From Setophaga petechia (lineage: Eukaryota; Chordata; Aves; Passeriformes; Parulidae): DNA of 64,000 bases. Below are positions 45,667 through 59,734 of this stretch, one piece after another. Both the position numbers and the translations under genes were made by a program. Below the pieces are notes generated by a model. That model had not been told where the DNA came from, did no database searches, and saw only the letters and a list, made by a program, of their open reading frames with translations. The DNA lies in contig JANCRA010000025.1 of assembly GCA_024362935.1 (NCBI GenBank), positions 9,388,936 to 9,452,935 on the forward strand. Reading direction: 5' to 3'. The stretch's first letter is position 1; every line of letters starts with the position of its first letter.

Positions 45667-48600
45667 GAAAAATAAGGAAACACCCAACATATTCTTTAAA
45701 ATAGGGGGTAATAGTAAATGTAACATTAGAAGCAAGGTGGATGCAAACATTACAACTGTTTGAGTTTGGTTTGCTCTTTAGACATTTCACATAAGGGTGA
45801 CTGACAGGTTAGCAAACTCCAGAGCAAAAAGCATGTTCCATACACTTCATTATGAAATTCTCATCTTTATTCCTCAGATATGAGAAGCATCTAACAGCTC
45901 TGCCACCACTGCCTATGAGACTGAGCATTGCTGTTATTTACTTGGAATCTCATGCATTCGATTTGTGGTTTCCACCACTTCTCCAATCCCTCCATTTGAC
46001 AAGGCAGAGAAATAAAACAGAAAGGATTGAAAGACCAAGTTAACCAAAAATTTGCAGTTTAGTGCTGGAGTCCAACAAATTACTGGCCAAAGTTTCAGTT
46101 TCTTTAAATAAACAAATAATAATAATAATAAAAAAATTACACCATAAAAGAAATCTAAAGTACTAAAGTTAATATTGAAAAGGCTGGAATTGAACAGCTA
46201 GATTATGCAGTTGAAAATATAATACTTCATTGTGTTCATTAGTGATAATAGTAGTACAAGCAGTGCTAATATTTTGATTATGAGATATAAAAAGGAGGGA
46301 ATGCCATTATGCAACATGCTGTACAAACAGGGCAGGACACAATGACATGGCCTCCTGCTACTTACACTGCTCAAAAAAATTATTTTCATGCTCAGCTTCT
46401 TCTGAAAACACACTGCTGAGTGCAAGGTGCTGGCTCTGTAGGTGGAGGCATGGATTTCCAAAGCAGTGTAATTCTGAACCCACCAAATTATGAGCCCAGA
46501 TTCTGCACGTTTTCTCAGTGTTATGTGCTGATAGAGTGTTAAAATAGATTTTAAGCACAGAAATGAAGTGATTGTCTTGCTAGGTTTTGCACAGTAATAT
46601 TGTGTCATAGATGTGAGGATACATCCGTAGAGTTCACATTTTTGACTGGTGGCTGAAGGTGATGAGCACAGCCTGATGCCAGATTTTATGATGCACTTTA
46701 GGTCCTGCAGCCATGGGAGATTTTTTTTTTAATTATTGCATTCCTACTCCTCTTCTATTTGAATGTATCAATACTTAAGTTCAAAGAGCTAAAAGACAAG
46801 GAAAAGAATGCTAAAACATTTTTCCAATCTCATGATTCATAAGTCTATCCTGTGATTCTGGGAGGATGGACTGCTGAACTTGCAGGCACTTAGATTTAGC
46901 CCATTCCAAGAATAAGAAAGAGTGTCTGTGTGTAGAAATAACATGCTGGGATGGGACACTGCATCTTTCTGCAGGCTGGAGCTTATGGTGCTGAAATGCC
47001 ACAGATGCCAGAAGGGAATCTCTACCCTTTGGTAAATGCCTGGAGCTAGCTAATTATGGGAAAGTGAGCAAGTGTATATCTGTGTAATTATAATGGTGCA
47101 TGCTGAAGCAAGTAGGTGCTTAGAGTAGGAAAGTCAAATCCATTGGGCACACAATTTCTCTTAAAAATGTGCCTGGAGGAACAGTAGAGGGAACTGACTA
47201 AATAAATGTGAAAAGAACTTATAATCTGGAGAGACAGGAAGGGTTTCTCCCTGTTATCCAGTGGCTTGCAGATATAGGAGACAGGACTTGGTGTCCTCCT
47301 GTGTGGTTCCTTCAGGTGCTCTATCCTTTCCCATCTGATTGTGGAGTTTGGTGCTGCTTCCCACTGAGTTTCAGAGGACAAAAGGCTGGTCAAAAACATC
47401 TGATAAGCAGCTTGAGTTCTGCTTCTTCCACCCGTGGAGGTTTTTGTCAGGGGAGCCAAGCTGCCAGTGCCCTGAGATGCAGGAGACTGAGTATTCCAGA
47501 ACTGGAGCTGGGCTGGGTCTGGACTCCTGATATGAACTGTGGACTCTCTTGGTTGGTCTGATGGCCTGGCAAGTCATGGTTACTGGAGAAGCTCCTTTCC
47601 AAAGAAGGCACTTCATCCCTTGTGTGTTTCTGGTACAGCTCCACATATTCATAAGAGCATTTAAGACCCAACACTTTCTTAAAACCTTTTTGCAGGCCAA
47701 AAGAGTGAAAGAGTGAAATCATATCAAGGACTATCAATACAGCTACTAAATAAATGATTAATTTTGTTTGAACCACTTCAATGTCTATTCATTCAGATTT
47801 CATTGTGGACTGACAAAAGATGGCAATGGGACCAGTTGGAACAACTGCAAACTGTCAGCCTCAAAATAGGACCAAAACAAGAAGTTTTAAAAGATTTCCT
47901 TTTTTCAAAAAAACCTAACAGAATACTTACATGATTTTAATTTTGTTCAGAAAAACTGCTTAAAAAATAAATTGCTTCCCAATGTCTGAAATTCAGTCCT
48001 TTGAGAAATCAAAGTGAAATCGCTTCAAGCTAGCCCAAAACTAATTGTGTCGATTTTTTCTCCACTCAAATGTATGCAGATGCAAAAAAGAAGAAAAATC
48101 TCAATTAATTAAAAAAAGTAAGCTGGCTTTTAGATGGTAATGTTGGCTAATTTCAGTAGTTATTGTGATAAACAGAAGTCCTTTTTTGTTTTCCTGAGTG
48201 GCTTTGAACATGAAAGAAGGCATGGGTTGAGCCACAGCAGCACATGGACCTCATTCCAGCCATGCTCTGATCAAATGAAACTCTGATGACTTATATTTAT
48301 AATGCCTCTTACTCATTTGCATTTTGTATAATATAAAATTCCAGCTTTTGTAACAGAAAAAAAAAATAGAAGAAGAAAGAAGTGCATTTGCATGGATTTT
48401 TTTTTATAGTATTTCTTTTTAACTTTGCCTGACATGAAGCCAGATGCCTGAATTCACTCTTAAGTACACATAGGCTAGCTTGGGACAGGATTGTTCACAT
48501 TTCACATCTCTGAGGAGGAGAAAATAATTGTCTTCTGAAAGTGGGAGATATCTGTAATTCAGCAAACTACTATTTCTTTGTCCTAATATTTTGGGGTCAA

Positions 48601-49717
48601 GCAAACAGTATTGAGCCTCCCCAAAGGACCACGAACAGTGGTTCAAGCACACCTTTTTAGCTCTTTCTTGGAAGTACAGGTTGGCAACTGTAGTAATTAA
48701 TTGGCCAACAGGAACAGCACTTTAACAAAATTAGCCTCTATATTTGGCTGTCAATAGCCCCCTACCTCTGTCTCTTCATGCAAGCCAGCATCCTCTCTGG
48801 GCAGTGATGCTACACAGCACACACCTTCTCTGAAGTCACCTCTGTCATGACTTAAGTAGCTCTAAATATCGAGTTTGCACTGCTATGGAGCACTCCCAGC
48901 AGGTTCCAGGTACTGTGAGTCACATCACACGTGGAAGGAGTGGTTTGGGTACTCATGCATAGGAATGATACCCTTGGTGCAGGACCTATGAAATTCCCAG
49001 GCAAAAAGTTCCCTTACTCCAACTAGTAATGATGCAATAATTGTTGTCAGCTAAAATGGAACATCTTCTGGAGGAGGAAAGCAACAAATGAGTAACCAAA
49101 GAGTTCAGAGATTCCTCTATTAGCTGTAAATTTTCTGACACAGATACTGTGGCCAAACTGTGGATGTACCAAGCCTCTTCATTCTTGTGTAGATTTCTAT
49201 TGGATACTTGCTCTCTGTACTTCAGCAAAAAAAAATTACTCAGACTATATGGCCAACTGAATGGATTATTTGTCTCTTGCACTTTCACTCTATAAAAGAT
49301 TGAAGTTTGGGGACAGCCCTTGGAGGATTAGCACCTATTTCTTCCAAGCAACATTTTTTTTTGAAGTGGATACTGAGAGAACTGAAGTCAACCCTTTAAG
49401 TGCTCTGTTTGGGATATTTTACATGATCTCCTAGGAAACCAACTCTCATTCTACAACCATCAGTATGGAGCCTCCAAATTTTACTTTTACCTTTGGAAAC
49501 ATACAGGTTATTCCTGAAACTCTCCTTCTCATCCTCAACGCTCCCACTTTTGGTATAAATGCCCTTGAGAAAGAGAATAATTTTTCAAATTACCCAATCC
49601 TTTGCTCAACTACTAGCCAATGCAGTCTGGCATCAAGATGCATACTTCAAGCTGGAATTGTTCGAGTGTGAAAAATGAACTCAGAAGTATTTTTTTCAGA
49701 AGTGATTTTTTTTAGTT

Positions 49718-49720
<3 letters not shown>
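45667..49720. other. Unique non-coding DNA
   Basis: Contains an (AAT)5 run (46115-46130) and nothing else recognised. A 136-codon minus frame (46198-46608) and a 123-codon minus frame (47088-47459) lack any recognisable domain. Confidence 0.5.
46115..46130. repeat. (AAT)n microsatellite
   Basis: Five uninterrupted AAT units, followed by an A run. Confidence 0.9.

Positions 49721-49750
<30 letters not shown>
49721..49750. repeat. (TA)15 microsatellite
   Basis: Thirty bases of uninterrupted TA repeats; likely polymorphic and able to extrude a cruciform. Confidence 0.97.
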
Positions 49751-49755
<5 letters not shown>

Positions 49756-51354
49756 CTTGACTATGAACCCACTGAATAATTTCTTTAGAGGTTTTTTTCT
49801 AATGTAATTATATTTGTAGAGACAAAAGAGCCATCCTTGCAGGCATTCAGGGCTGTATAGCTGGATGTTCCTGCTCACAGAACACACTGTAACAGGTCTC
49901 CTTCCTTGGCCACAGAGCTTGGAATGACACAAAGCAGACCTTCTTTTTTGCAACCTAGAGGGACATGTTAATTATTTATACCTTTCCTCAATGGACCACC
50001 ACCATGGTAAAGCTATGAACCAAGCTGTGAAAACACCATTGGCTCATATTAAACTCATGTTTAGACAGTGGAAGATGTAATTTTTAATAAGCCTCACCCT
50101 GTCTGTGTTTTTTTTATATTTATTAAGGTTACTTTAGTAGCCATAAGTCTATTACTTGGAGCTGTAGAAATTATGGTCTAAATTCAGGTGAAACACTGCC
50201 TTCACTATCAACATTTCTTAAACCATTTTTTTTTAAATTAGAAAGTATTTTCGAGAAAATACAAAACACAGTTGGCTATCATTTAAAAAAGCCTTCCTCT
50301 CTGGATTTATGGCTTATTCTGAGCATGAAATGGAGCTGGCACAGGCAGCATGTAAGAGAAGGACAGGATGTGAAAAATCTCATTTCATTACAAATAGACT
50401 TGTCTGTCTTCTGGCTGTGGAATGCTAACAATGAGAACAATTGGGGTGCCTCTGGCCAGTTTTCAGACAGGCACAGATGAATGGAAGCAGCAAGGAATTT
50501 CCTTAGTGAGGAGGAATGAATTCATAGCTGTCAGAAACAGGGAGTCTAAATTTGGAAATTGGAAGTATGACCTAAACACCTGTTTTCAAGCCCAAATCTC
50601 ATTAAGAATGGAAGCTGGAGGGAAGCAATGAAATAAATGGGAAGAAATTCCCCTTCATGGAAACATTTTCAAAGACAAGTCCAGGATGGGAAAACTATTG
50701 AAGTAAAACTTTGGCTTAGAGGAGGTCAACCATAAAAAAAATCCCCTTACCTTCACTCCTGGAATATTGCCCCTCTTGGACAATTCTAGGACTGTAAGAG
50801 CTGGAACAGGGCATGCTGAGTAAAGCTTAGGCAAAAGCCTCAAAAATTCCATTATTATGAAGGAATATTAACTTAATGACTTTACCAGACCGCCCTCAGA
50901 GGAATTTTAAATTAATTTGCCTTCCCTACAGCAAAACCAATGTGTTGCAGTGGATAAGTCCCTGTACTTCCTGCAGCTGGTGTGACAAAGCAAATTTTAA
51001 AATTGGGGAATGCACCGTAACAGCCTGGATGGCAGAGACTGCATGGAGTCAGCAGCCCAACAGGCCTTGGGTTTTGTTAACAGAAAATGTTTTATTCTGT
51101 GTAGCTGAGAAGGAGTGCATCAGTTTGGTTATGCGAGTTCAGGCCTGAGCCTTAGCCTGAGGGTCAGACTTCAGCTCCCTTGTCCCATCTCTGAGTTTCC
51201 AAGCTGAAGTGAGAAGCCAAGGTGTGAAACTCCCAGGCAATGCCCTTCTTTGGAAAGCTGCTCCTGCTGAAAGCCTGGAGAGAGGGAGCAATACCCTAAG
51301 TCTGCCACTCAGTTGGGGTGCTTTTGAGTGGAACCTGGACATTAAGTGTGCACA
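49751..51354. other. Unique non-coding DNA
   Basis: Nothing recognised. The last 250 bp (51120-51354) are somewhat GC-richer. Confidence 0.5.
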
Positions 51355-51378
51355 GGGTTGGGTTGGGTTGGGATGGGG
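51355..51378 (+). other. G-quadruplex motif (GGGTT)n
   Basis: GGGTTGGGTTGGGTTGGG followed by ATGGGG: five G runs of three or more with 2-base loops. This meets the usual G3+N1-7 quadruplex rule with the tightest loops I see in the window. The unit lacks the A of the vertebrate telomere repeat. Confidence 0.9.
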
Positions 51379-54300
51379 TCACTTTTCTTCCTAGCAGCCT
51401 CTATGGTGCTACAGCTTGGCTGGGGCACTCACAGTGTTGATAACACATCAGTGCTTTAGTTCTTGCTGACCAGCCCTTTCCCAGACTCAAAGCACAGTCT
51501 GTCCTTGCTCTCCATGTCCAGTGAGGAGGCTGAGGGCACAGCGACAAACAGGTGAAACAAAGTGGCTGAAGGAATTGTCCATCCTATACGACATAATGCT
51601 CAGCAATAAAACTGGGGGGCATTTTTTCCAGAGTACCTGTTGCTCCAAGGCTTTTTGGGTGTTAGTCTGTTGGTGGTGACTGCTTTTGCACCTCTTGTTT
51701 CTTTGTCCACCTTTTCCCCTCACCTTTATTAAAAAAACGTGCTTTTCTCTTGACCCACAGGTTTGTCCCTTTTCCCCTTCTGATTCTCTCCTCCATCCTG
51801 CTTTGGAGGAATGAGAGAGACAGGGTGGGGGCTTAAACTGCCAGCTGAGGTTAATATTCCCCAAAACACAAAGTTCCTATAACCTTGTTTTTAATGGCAT
51901 TGAATGAATTGAGTGTGTAAAACCTTGTTTATCTGTGCTTTTTGTTGATTTAAGGTAGGGTTAGGTGATGAGCAAAAATTTCCCAGACCATAAGATGAGA
52001 AGTGTTTTAAAAGTACCTGGAGTAATTTCATCAGAAATTCACCTGTCTCTGGATTTTTGAGGATGTTTAGGAATGATTTCCATGGATGTCATTAACGATG
52101 TTATTGCTGTGCACCTTGATGACAAATGGTAATATTCAGTTCAGAATTCTTCCTCTCATCACAAGCTTGAAGCTGTGACATTCCCAGGGCTGAGTTCCTT
52201 CATTTGAATACACATCTTGTTGAACTGGACAGCCAAGGTCCCCTTTTACCTACAGAGCTGGCAAAGCAGGGTAAAACTCATGGAATTCATCTCTTCTTTC
52301 AGTACATTTTGCTGATTACCCGAATGAATGCATTTTAAAGATGCTAGGTCAACCCCATCCATGAGGTGGAAGCAGCTTCCTCACTTGAACTGCCTGAACC
52401 AGATTAGAGGTGAACAGTTCCTTACCTCATGGCCAGTCTCACAACTTGTGTGATCCCATTCAGCTTTCACCCCTTTGATATTACCAGCATTAACAACAAC
52501 CTCTCCTCTTTAAACTAGAATTAAAACCTTTATTTTTGTTTTTATTTTATTTTAAGAACAACAAAGCACACGTGCCAGCAGTGGATAAGACACGGGCCAA
52601 AATCTACAGGCTTCTGGCACTGTGGCCCTGCTTCTTCCAGCTGAGGAGTAAGAATTTGACACCTTTGAAGCAGCAAGACTTCATATTCTGACAACTGCAG
52701 CCTTGTTCTACAGCTCCAAGCCATTCGAACATGTGACAAAAATCACAGTCAGCAACATCCATAGTGGATTTTTTTCCCACCTTAGCAGTTCTTTCTCTCC
52801 TCTGATGTGGGATTGGAGATATACTCTGCGGTATCACTGTTAAGCTTTTCATTTATTTTTCCACGCTTACCTACACAGAATGAAACACTCCTTTTTAGAC
52901 ACCAGTCCAAATTATTCAAGAATACTTTTGGCAGCTGCCAAGTAATTTAGAATGATACCTTCTTAACACCTTCTCAAAACAGGCCTGACAACCCTGAAGA
53001 GTAAAATTCCCTCACTTTTAACCATTCAGTACATACTGAATTTATCAAGGCTGTCAATTTCATTGAAGCACTCTTTTTCTATTCTTCTTAGTTGGGTGAA
53101 GGGACTTCATCTTCCTCTGGGATAAAATGTACGTTGCTATTTACAAATTATTATCATTTTCCTCCACTTGTCACCATGACACTGTACAGTTTGGCTGGTG
53201 AGAACTGAACACAATGGGGAGTGTTTTAAAGGATATATTTTCTTTCAGAGAATGTCCCCCTGAAATGCTTGATGGGTTCTGCAAAAAACATGCAAGGTAC
53301 TGAACTGATCAAAATAAAGTCTTGCTTTTAAGAGCCTGATTACACCACTTTTATACTTACAGTGCAGGAACTACAAAATCACCTGATTAGTCTAATACAC
53401 CTTCCTATCTGGGATACCCTTCATTTTTTTTGCATCAATCTGGAGTAATTTTTAAAAAGTAATTTTAAAAAATTCAAAAAAAAATAAGGTGGGATGCTGG
53501 TTGATTGCTTTTGCAATCCTGAGAAGTGGTCTATGGGTAGAGCAGGAAAAACCTGGCATGTGTTCAGAATGAGGGCTGTCGCAGAGGGTGGCTCACTATC
53601 AATAAATATTAATAAAACATGTAACTTCAAATGGAGCCCTCACAACGATCCCGTTAGAGGGCAAGTAGCCAGGAATGCTTTTAGGTATGTGGTCTTCTTT
53701 TAGTGCATGTGGCCATGAGCAGAAACCCTTGGGGGCACGAGTATTTGGTTCAGGAAACAACCCCAAACTGGACAAAAAAAAAAAAAAGCTGCATCACTTA
53801 CCTAAAACAATATGCCCCTGTGAAATACATGGATATATAATACCTAGGCAGCATAAACCATGTGTTCATCATTATGGATAAATACATCTCTCAGCACTAG
53901 ACATTTCAGAAAGTAGATTAAAAAAGAAAGCCCCAAGTAGTGTTTAAAAAAAGGTAAAATTAAACAAAACCAAACAAAAACCCAGGAAAGACCTGTCAGT
54001 GCCACAGCAATTAACTCTTCTACCTTATCCCTCAATCCTAAGCCCCTAATGACTATAAGTCTAAGAAGTAGGAGAACTAAATTTTTTATACCTATATATA
54101 TGTATGTAGTAATGAGGAGCAGGGCCAGGCAGGCTTAGGTTTAATTTTTGGTGAAGACATTGCTTATTGAGCTGGTTTATTTCCACAAGGAAGCTGGGAG
54201 TTGACGTGGAGGTGTTAGCAGAGCACGACAGTAGCTTGCGCTTCAGGCCAGGCCTCGAGAGCCTCAGATCCAGTTCCCCAACAGGGACACAAGCTTTCAT

Positions 54301-55851
54301 TATTGCAAAGAGTGTTACAACCAGAAGTACACCCAAACCAAGCAGCCCTCACAGGCCACCAGCAATGACAGATCCAGAAAGAGCAGAAAGAGGAAAATTT
54401 GGTTGCTCTGTTTGAACAGATGTGTCAGATCGCTGGTGACTGCCTGTCCCCCTTCCCTGCTCCCCAAGGAGTGGAGCCATCAGAAGTCATGTTTAGAGCA
54501 CTTGGTGTGGCACAGGGATCTGTAAAGATCTCTTCAGCAGCTGGAGCAGGCTGGCACTTGCCCTTCAGGGAGGAGGTGAGGCCAGGGCTGGGGTCAGCCA
54601 CCATGAGGTGATGCCATCCCCTCCTCATTCAACCCCAAGCACTTGTAGGCATGGTGGGGTCAGATGTCTCAAAGGCACACAGAGATCATGGTTATCAACA
54701 AGCTGGGATCTCCCTCCCTTTCTAATCTCACTCACAAGACAAATTCACAATACCAAATCAGATTGCTCCTCTCATTCAAGAACTCAAGGGCCAGGCTGAA
54801 GAGGCTTCTCACTACCACAGGATCCCAGGAACATTGCCTGCAGTTCATTAAGTATTGAACTGACAAAAGCCAATCCAGATCTTTTATTCTTTCATTATGA
54901 CAAATATTTTTTGGTTTTTTGGTTTTTGGTTTCTTTACTTTTGTTTCTTTCCATTTCAAACTGCAAATATGAAACCTTAAAGGTACATTCTTTAGAAATA
55001 CAAACATTTTTGGTTTTGTTGCCTTTGGGTATTAAATGCAGCTCACTCTTCCTATCTACAGACATCTGTCCTAGTGTATGGCTAGTGATTTCATAAAACA
55101 GAGTATAATTTTTTCTACACACATTCTTCTTTATATAGGGATGATTTCTCACACTGCCACACATACACACCAAAACCTGACACAAGGTGGTAGTGGAGAG
55201 AAGGGAAAGAGGATGGTGAAAGCATTAAGAAGTATTGTAGGGATCAAATATTTTATGTGTTTTCCATGTAGAAAGCTCCCAGCAGACTGGAAATTAAGAG
55301 TCCAGCAATATGAATGTGATATACAACTTTTAAATTTATGTGAAAAGCTTGAAATGTTTGAACCAGAAAAAATAGCATTGATGAAGAAATAGTGTGGGAG
55401 TCAATGTTCTGGACATTCCCAAGGAGTGACTTTGGCACAGGATGAGAAGCATGATTGCAGAGAACTAGAAAATGAAGTTTAAATCCTTAGAGTTGCAACT
55501 GGAATAAGAACTTCATAATCCTAAAGTTGGAATCCCTTTGGAAAAAGAGCATGGAGGGAGGAAGAGGGAGAGGGTTGAAAGGACATGCCATACCCAGCAG
55601 AAGAAGGGGAGTATCTCCTCCATGCTTTTAGAAGCTTTCCCAAACTAGTCAGCACCTTGGAACAGCTATGTGCTGTCTAAAACTGTGACACAACAAAGCA
55701 CATCATCTGCACAGATATCTGGGGGAATTGTTTGGAACAGAAGCTTGGGTATTTATTCATTTATTTGGAACCAAAGAAGGAATTTGAGAGTGGAGATACT
55801 TGAGACTGATTGTACATTTTGTAGGCTTCTTGAAAAGAAAATAAATTCATA
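51379..55851. other. Unique non-coding DNA
   Basis: Small simple tracts only: 14 A at 53774-53787 and a T/G tract at 54907-54951. No element or exon is recognised over 4.5 kb. Confidence 0.5.
54907..54951. repeat. T/G low-complexity tract
   Basis: T runs broken by GG pairs (TTTTTTGG, TTTTTGG) and then TTTC and TTTG words. It mirrors the A/C tracts elsewhere. Confidence 0.8.
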
Positions 55852-56060
55852 TTATAGAATCATTAAGGTTGGCAAAGACATCCAAGATCATCATGCCCAA
55901 CTTTGGACTGAAGACCACCTGGTCAATTAGTCCAGGGCACTGAGTGCCGTGTCCAGTTGTTTCTTGAACAATTCCAGGGATGGTGAACTTCACCATCACC
56001 TTGGGCACCCCGTTCATCTTGTGCAAGCATTGCTCAGTGCTCCCCCATCAAGCAACAGAC
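55852..56060 (-). mobile_element. CR1 LINE, 3' fragment of an older subfamily
   Basis: ATTATAGAATCATTAAGGTTGG, then AAGACATCCAAGATCATCATG, CACTGAGTGCCGTGTCCAG and TTCCAGGGATGGTGAACTTC, with TCACCTTGGGCACCC. This is CR1 3' sequence in reverse complement, with the ATTAAGGTTGG wording of a different subfamily from the other copies. It is noticeably diverged towards its 5' side. Confidence 0.88.
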
Positions 56061-56222
56061 AAAGCTGAAATAATTTACAGACTTTCTATCCTTTTTATGT
56101 TAATACACAAATGCCGTTAGAGAAGGAAGATGAAAGCAGGAAACTTTGAACCAGGAGTAGTACAGAATGAAGTTAATCATCGTTTTTGGTTCATGGGATG
56201 ATTAATTCACTGGCTTGGGACG

Positions 56223-56266
56223 GGTCCCAAGAAAACTCAGTCAAGGTCCCAAGAAAACTCAGTCAT
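56223..56266 (+). repeat. 22-bp tandem duplication
   Basis: GGTCCCAAGAAAACTCAGTC plus two bases occurs at 56223-56244 and again at 56245-56266. The only difference is the last base (A then T). Confidence 0.95.
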
Positions 56267-56624
56267 TTTCTTAAAGCAGCTATTTCTGAGCAGATCTGCT
56301 GAGCAGGTGCAACCAGAACTGCTTATGGAAAGGTTGTAAGGTAGTTGTGACTATCCAGCTTGAGAGAAGCTCATGACGTTTTTCTGGCATACCAGAACCC
56401 TGACGAGCTATCAGCAGATTCCAAAATTGTTTTGTTTGCCTTTCGAACTTTTTCACAGCCTGTGCTCCAATTCTGGCCATTGCAGGTGCCCTGGTAGCAG
56501 CACACGTGCTCACTACAGATAATTAAAGAGCAGCTATGCCCATGCTTTGAAGAGAATGTTGTTTATTGGTCCCTTAGGTGCTCACATCTTTGAACATGAC
56601 TGGAAATATGTCATTTACATTACT

Positions 56625-56660
56625 GTATATATATATATAAACATATAAATATATGAATAT
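56625..56660. repeat. (TA)n and AT-rich tract
   Basis: Seven or so TA units followed by imperfect ATAAATATATGAATA sequence. Confidence 0.85.
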
Positions 56661-58267
56661 GTCTCCCTTGGCTGCCAAGTCAGCACTGCTGTCCTCATAC
56701 TGGGTGTGACAGACACATGGGAGGCCCTGATGCAAAGAGCTCAACCTTGAAGTTCCTTGCCTCAAAAGAAGACTGGAAAAATGTACTGAGGAGAAGAGCT
56801 CTGTAATTAACTGGACAAAGTGCATCAGACTCAGAAGTTACCTTAAGACTGGGAGAGCATTTGGAGAAAGTGTAATACAATTTGATCTTGACTTTGCTAG
56901 TTAAGCAGTGTTTATGGCCATTGTTGGAGGCTACTCCCTTGCTAGATGCTTTCAGATGATCCTTAGTGCAGCCATTCTTGAGCAGTCCCTTGGATCCCCT
57001 GGAAAGAGAGATAGATGTAGCATGACTTACATGTAGCATGTGTAGACAATGCTTGTGCACATGGGATTTGCTTAAGACTGAACAGAATTCATGCAGGAAT
57101 AGTCCTCAGATGCAGAATCTGGCTGGCATCAAGGAAATTCACTATCTTCCTACCGCCCTGTGCAAAACAGGTAAAAAATATGCTGATTAAACACTTCATG
57201 TTCTGAACTACACTAAGCAGATGGATACAGTTAATAAATTATTTAATTCTTGGTTTTGGCATCTGAAAGAAATATTTAAAATGCTTAATGGAAGTGCTTT
57301 CTACTTTTGGATAAAAACTTCTAAAAGGGCTGACTCTGAAATATTTGAGAAGTTTGGTTTGTATTAATGTTTAAAGGTTGAATTCTTACCCCAAACCTTT
57401 TGGATATTCATGGGGAGTGGATTGTATGTGAATGAGTTTTCCCATGTGGTTTGTAGGCCTTTTGCTTGGCAGTGTTAGGATTACCACAGGAAGGGCCTTT
57501 TCTCATGGCATTTTTGGCTTCCGGTCACAGGCCCAGCCTGGAAGTCAAGAGGCGTGGGAAATTAAAACAAGAAGGGAAACAGTTAACCAAAATTCTGTGA
57601 AAAGCCTTTGGATTCACTGGAAATTGTGGGAAGGTCAGTCCTTATTGTGTCCAGATCCATTCTCCCATGCCTTACAGGACTAGGACAACCCAGTTCAATA
57701 TGTAAAGAAATGCTAAAATGTCTTATGTCTCATTTTCCAAGCTGAGGACTTTTCAGCCACCCTGTAGCCTCCAGACCAGCTGAGACAAATGCTGAACACC
57801 CTAATTAAGAGAATCCTTTTTTTGTTCTCTTGGGAGTCCATATCATAATTAAGTTTGTAGTGCCTCAATGCTTTTTTCCCCTCGGGTACTTAGCAATATT
57901 GGTTAATTATATTGTGTTTTAATCTAGTTACTCCTCTGAACTCCTATGGATTTATGGATTTATATCTCTGTATAGTAGGAGAACATATTTTCATTCTTAC
58001 AAAATGCATAAACTATGATGCACAAGAGATGACACACAGACTCTGAGACAAATCAGGCAGCAGAAATCAGTTGCTCAGTTTTTGAGCAAGTATTTTAACT
58101 CCAAGTTCATCCATGTGCTGTTGGAAGATCCAGTTTGGTCCAAACAGTTGTTCAAAGCCACCTCTGATTTAGAAATCATCAACCCTGCCCCACTCTCACC
58201 ATTATCTAATCAGAGTGTACCCTTCAATTTTCTCCTGAGAGAAGATTTGCTTTATCCTTAGTGCTGG

Positions 58268-58346
58268 CTTTTTTGGGGTTTTGGGGTGCTTTTTTTGGGT
58301 TGCTTTTTTTTTTTTTTTGGTCTTGTTTTTTTTTTTTCTTTTTTCA
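58268..58346. repeat. T/G low-complexity tract
   Basis: TTTTTTGGGGTTTTGGGG, then T7GGG, a 15-T run, and another 13-T run. There is almost no A or C on the plus strand until its end. It has three good G runs, one short of a classical quadruplex. Confidence 0.9.
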
Positions 58347-59734
58347 AAGATTGCCACAGAGCAGTTTTTCCACCAGGGCACAGATCATTCTGTGTGTTTC
58401 CTTTATGATTCCCACCTCTGCCTTTTACTGAGTATGAAAACAACCTCACAGTAGAAAGAGAGAAATAATGATAGTTTAACCTTCAAGTTTAATGGAAACT
58501 TGAAATAAGAAGCATGAAAACTTCAGTTGCATAATCCAGGTCGTTTGGAGAGCTTGAGTTTTCTGTCTGAATTAGAAGACCTTTTCAGAAAGGACTTCTA
58601 AATTGTCTTTTCATCAGTACCCTTGACCCCATAGTATGGTTCTAACTTCTTCCAGTAAAGTCCATCACCCAAACAAGAAAAATATGTGGTTTTGTGTGGA
58701 GGGAGGTAATTTTAGAGAGGTGAATTTTGGGTGTGCAAAAGCATAGATCTGATTTAGATGCATATTTATTTCCACAACTATGTTATCTGGAAGTCCAGCA
58801 AAGAACAGTTGGTTTCACCTTCAAGCATTATCATCACTTTCATTCCATAGAGGGTTATGTTTTAGTAGTGTTTGGAAAAGTAAATTATAGAAACAGTATT
58901 TCCCTCGTCTAAAAAAATTTAAAATGCTTATTACATTAGGGAGAGCTAAACTCATGTAAAATATTCAAACATCCTAAAAGCTGTTAAAATAGAGGAAGTC
59001 CACCTCATATATGAGTTGAAAGAGAGCGACAACTAAAGGAGCATTTCAGTAGACCAGAGTTTGGGCTGTATCCAAAGGTTTCTGCTCAGCAAAATGAGGT
59101 AAAGGGATCCTGTTCAGCCCTGTCCTTCCCCATAGGAGAGAAAGCATCTTCCTCTCACATCCCCAAGCTGTTAAAATCTGCTGTTAAAATCAGCATAAGC
59201 TCCTGGCTGTGAGATTCATTGGCCCAGAAGAAAGGGAAGTGGTGGTGCAGTTATGCAATGACAGTTTTCCTTGGGAAATTTTTGGTCCTTTTGATTAAAC
59301 AGCTCAGCATTCGTCTGTCTCCTGGATTTATTGCAACAACTCCCTTTTAAGAAAGACTTCAGGGTGATGGGATACTGCTCACAGGATGCAGGTGAGATAA
59401 GTGGGTCTTTGTTGGGGAAAAGGTCTGGGAGAGGGACGGTTTCTAAATGCTCTGTTTCCATCTTGAGTCCTGTGGCAGCTGGACTTATTGGTGTGCAGAA
59501 ACAATAGATTTTAATCAAGATTTTGATCTTTAATTTTTGTCATGGAATTGACAGTTTAGGAGAGACGTCCTTCTCAACCAATTTGCTATAAATCAACTAT
59601 TCCTATATGGAAAAAGCATTTGTTTAGAAACTACCTGCTTTTCCTCAGCAGACATAAGGGCTCTGGTTTCAGAGCATCCATCTTAATATGTTTATCTTCA
59701 GAGACATCCAGAACGTTTTACCACAGAAAAGTGA
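58347..59734. other. Unique non-coding DNA
   Basis: No recognisable element. A 100-codon minus frame (59216-59518) has no domain signature. Confidence 0.5.

Larger units (their letters stand above)
56061..58267. other. Unique non-coding DNA
   Basis: Apart from the 22-bp duplication and the AT tract listed separately, nothing is recognised. Confidence 0.5.

Noticed and set aside
51355..51378. Interstitial telomere repeat
   Set aside because: The unit is GGGTT, not GGGTTA, so it is not vertebrate telomere sequence.
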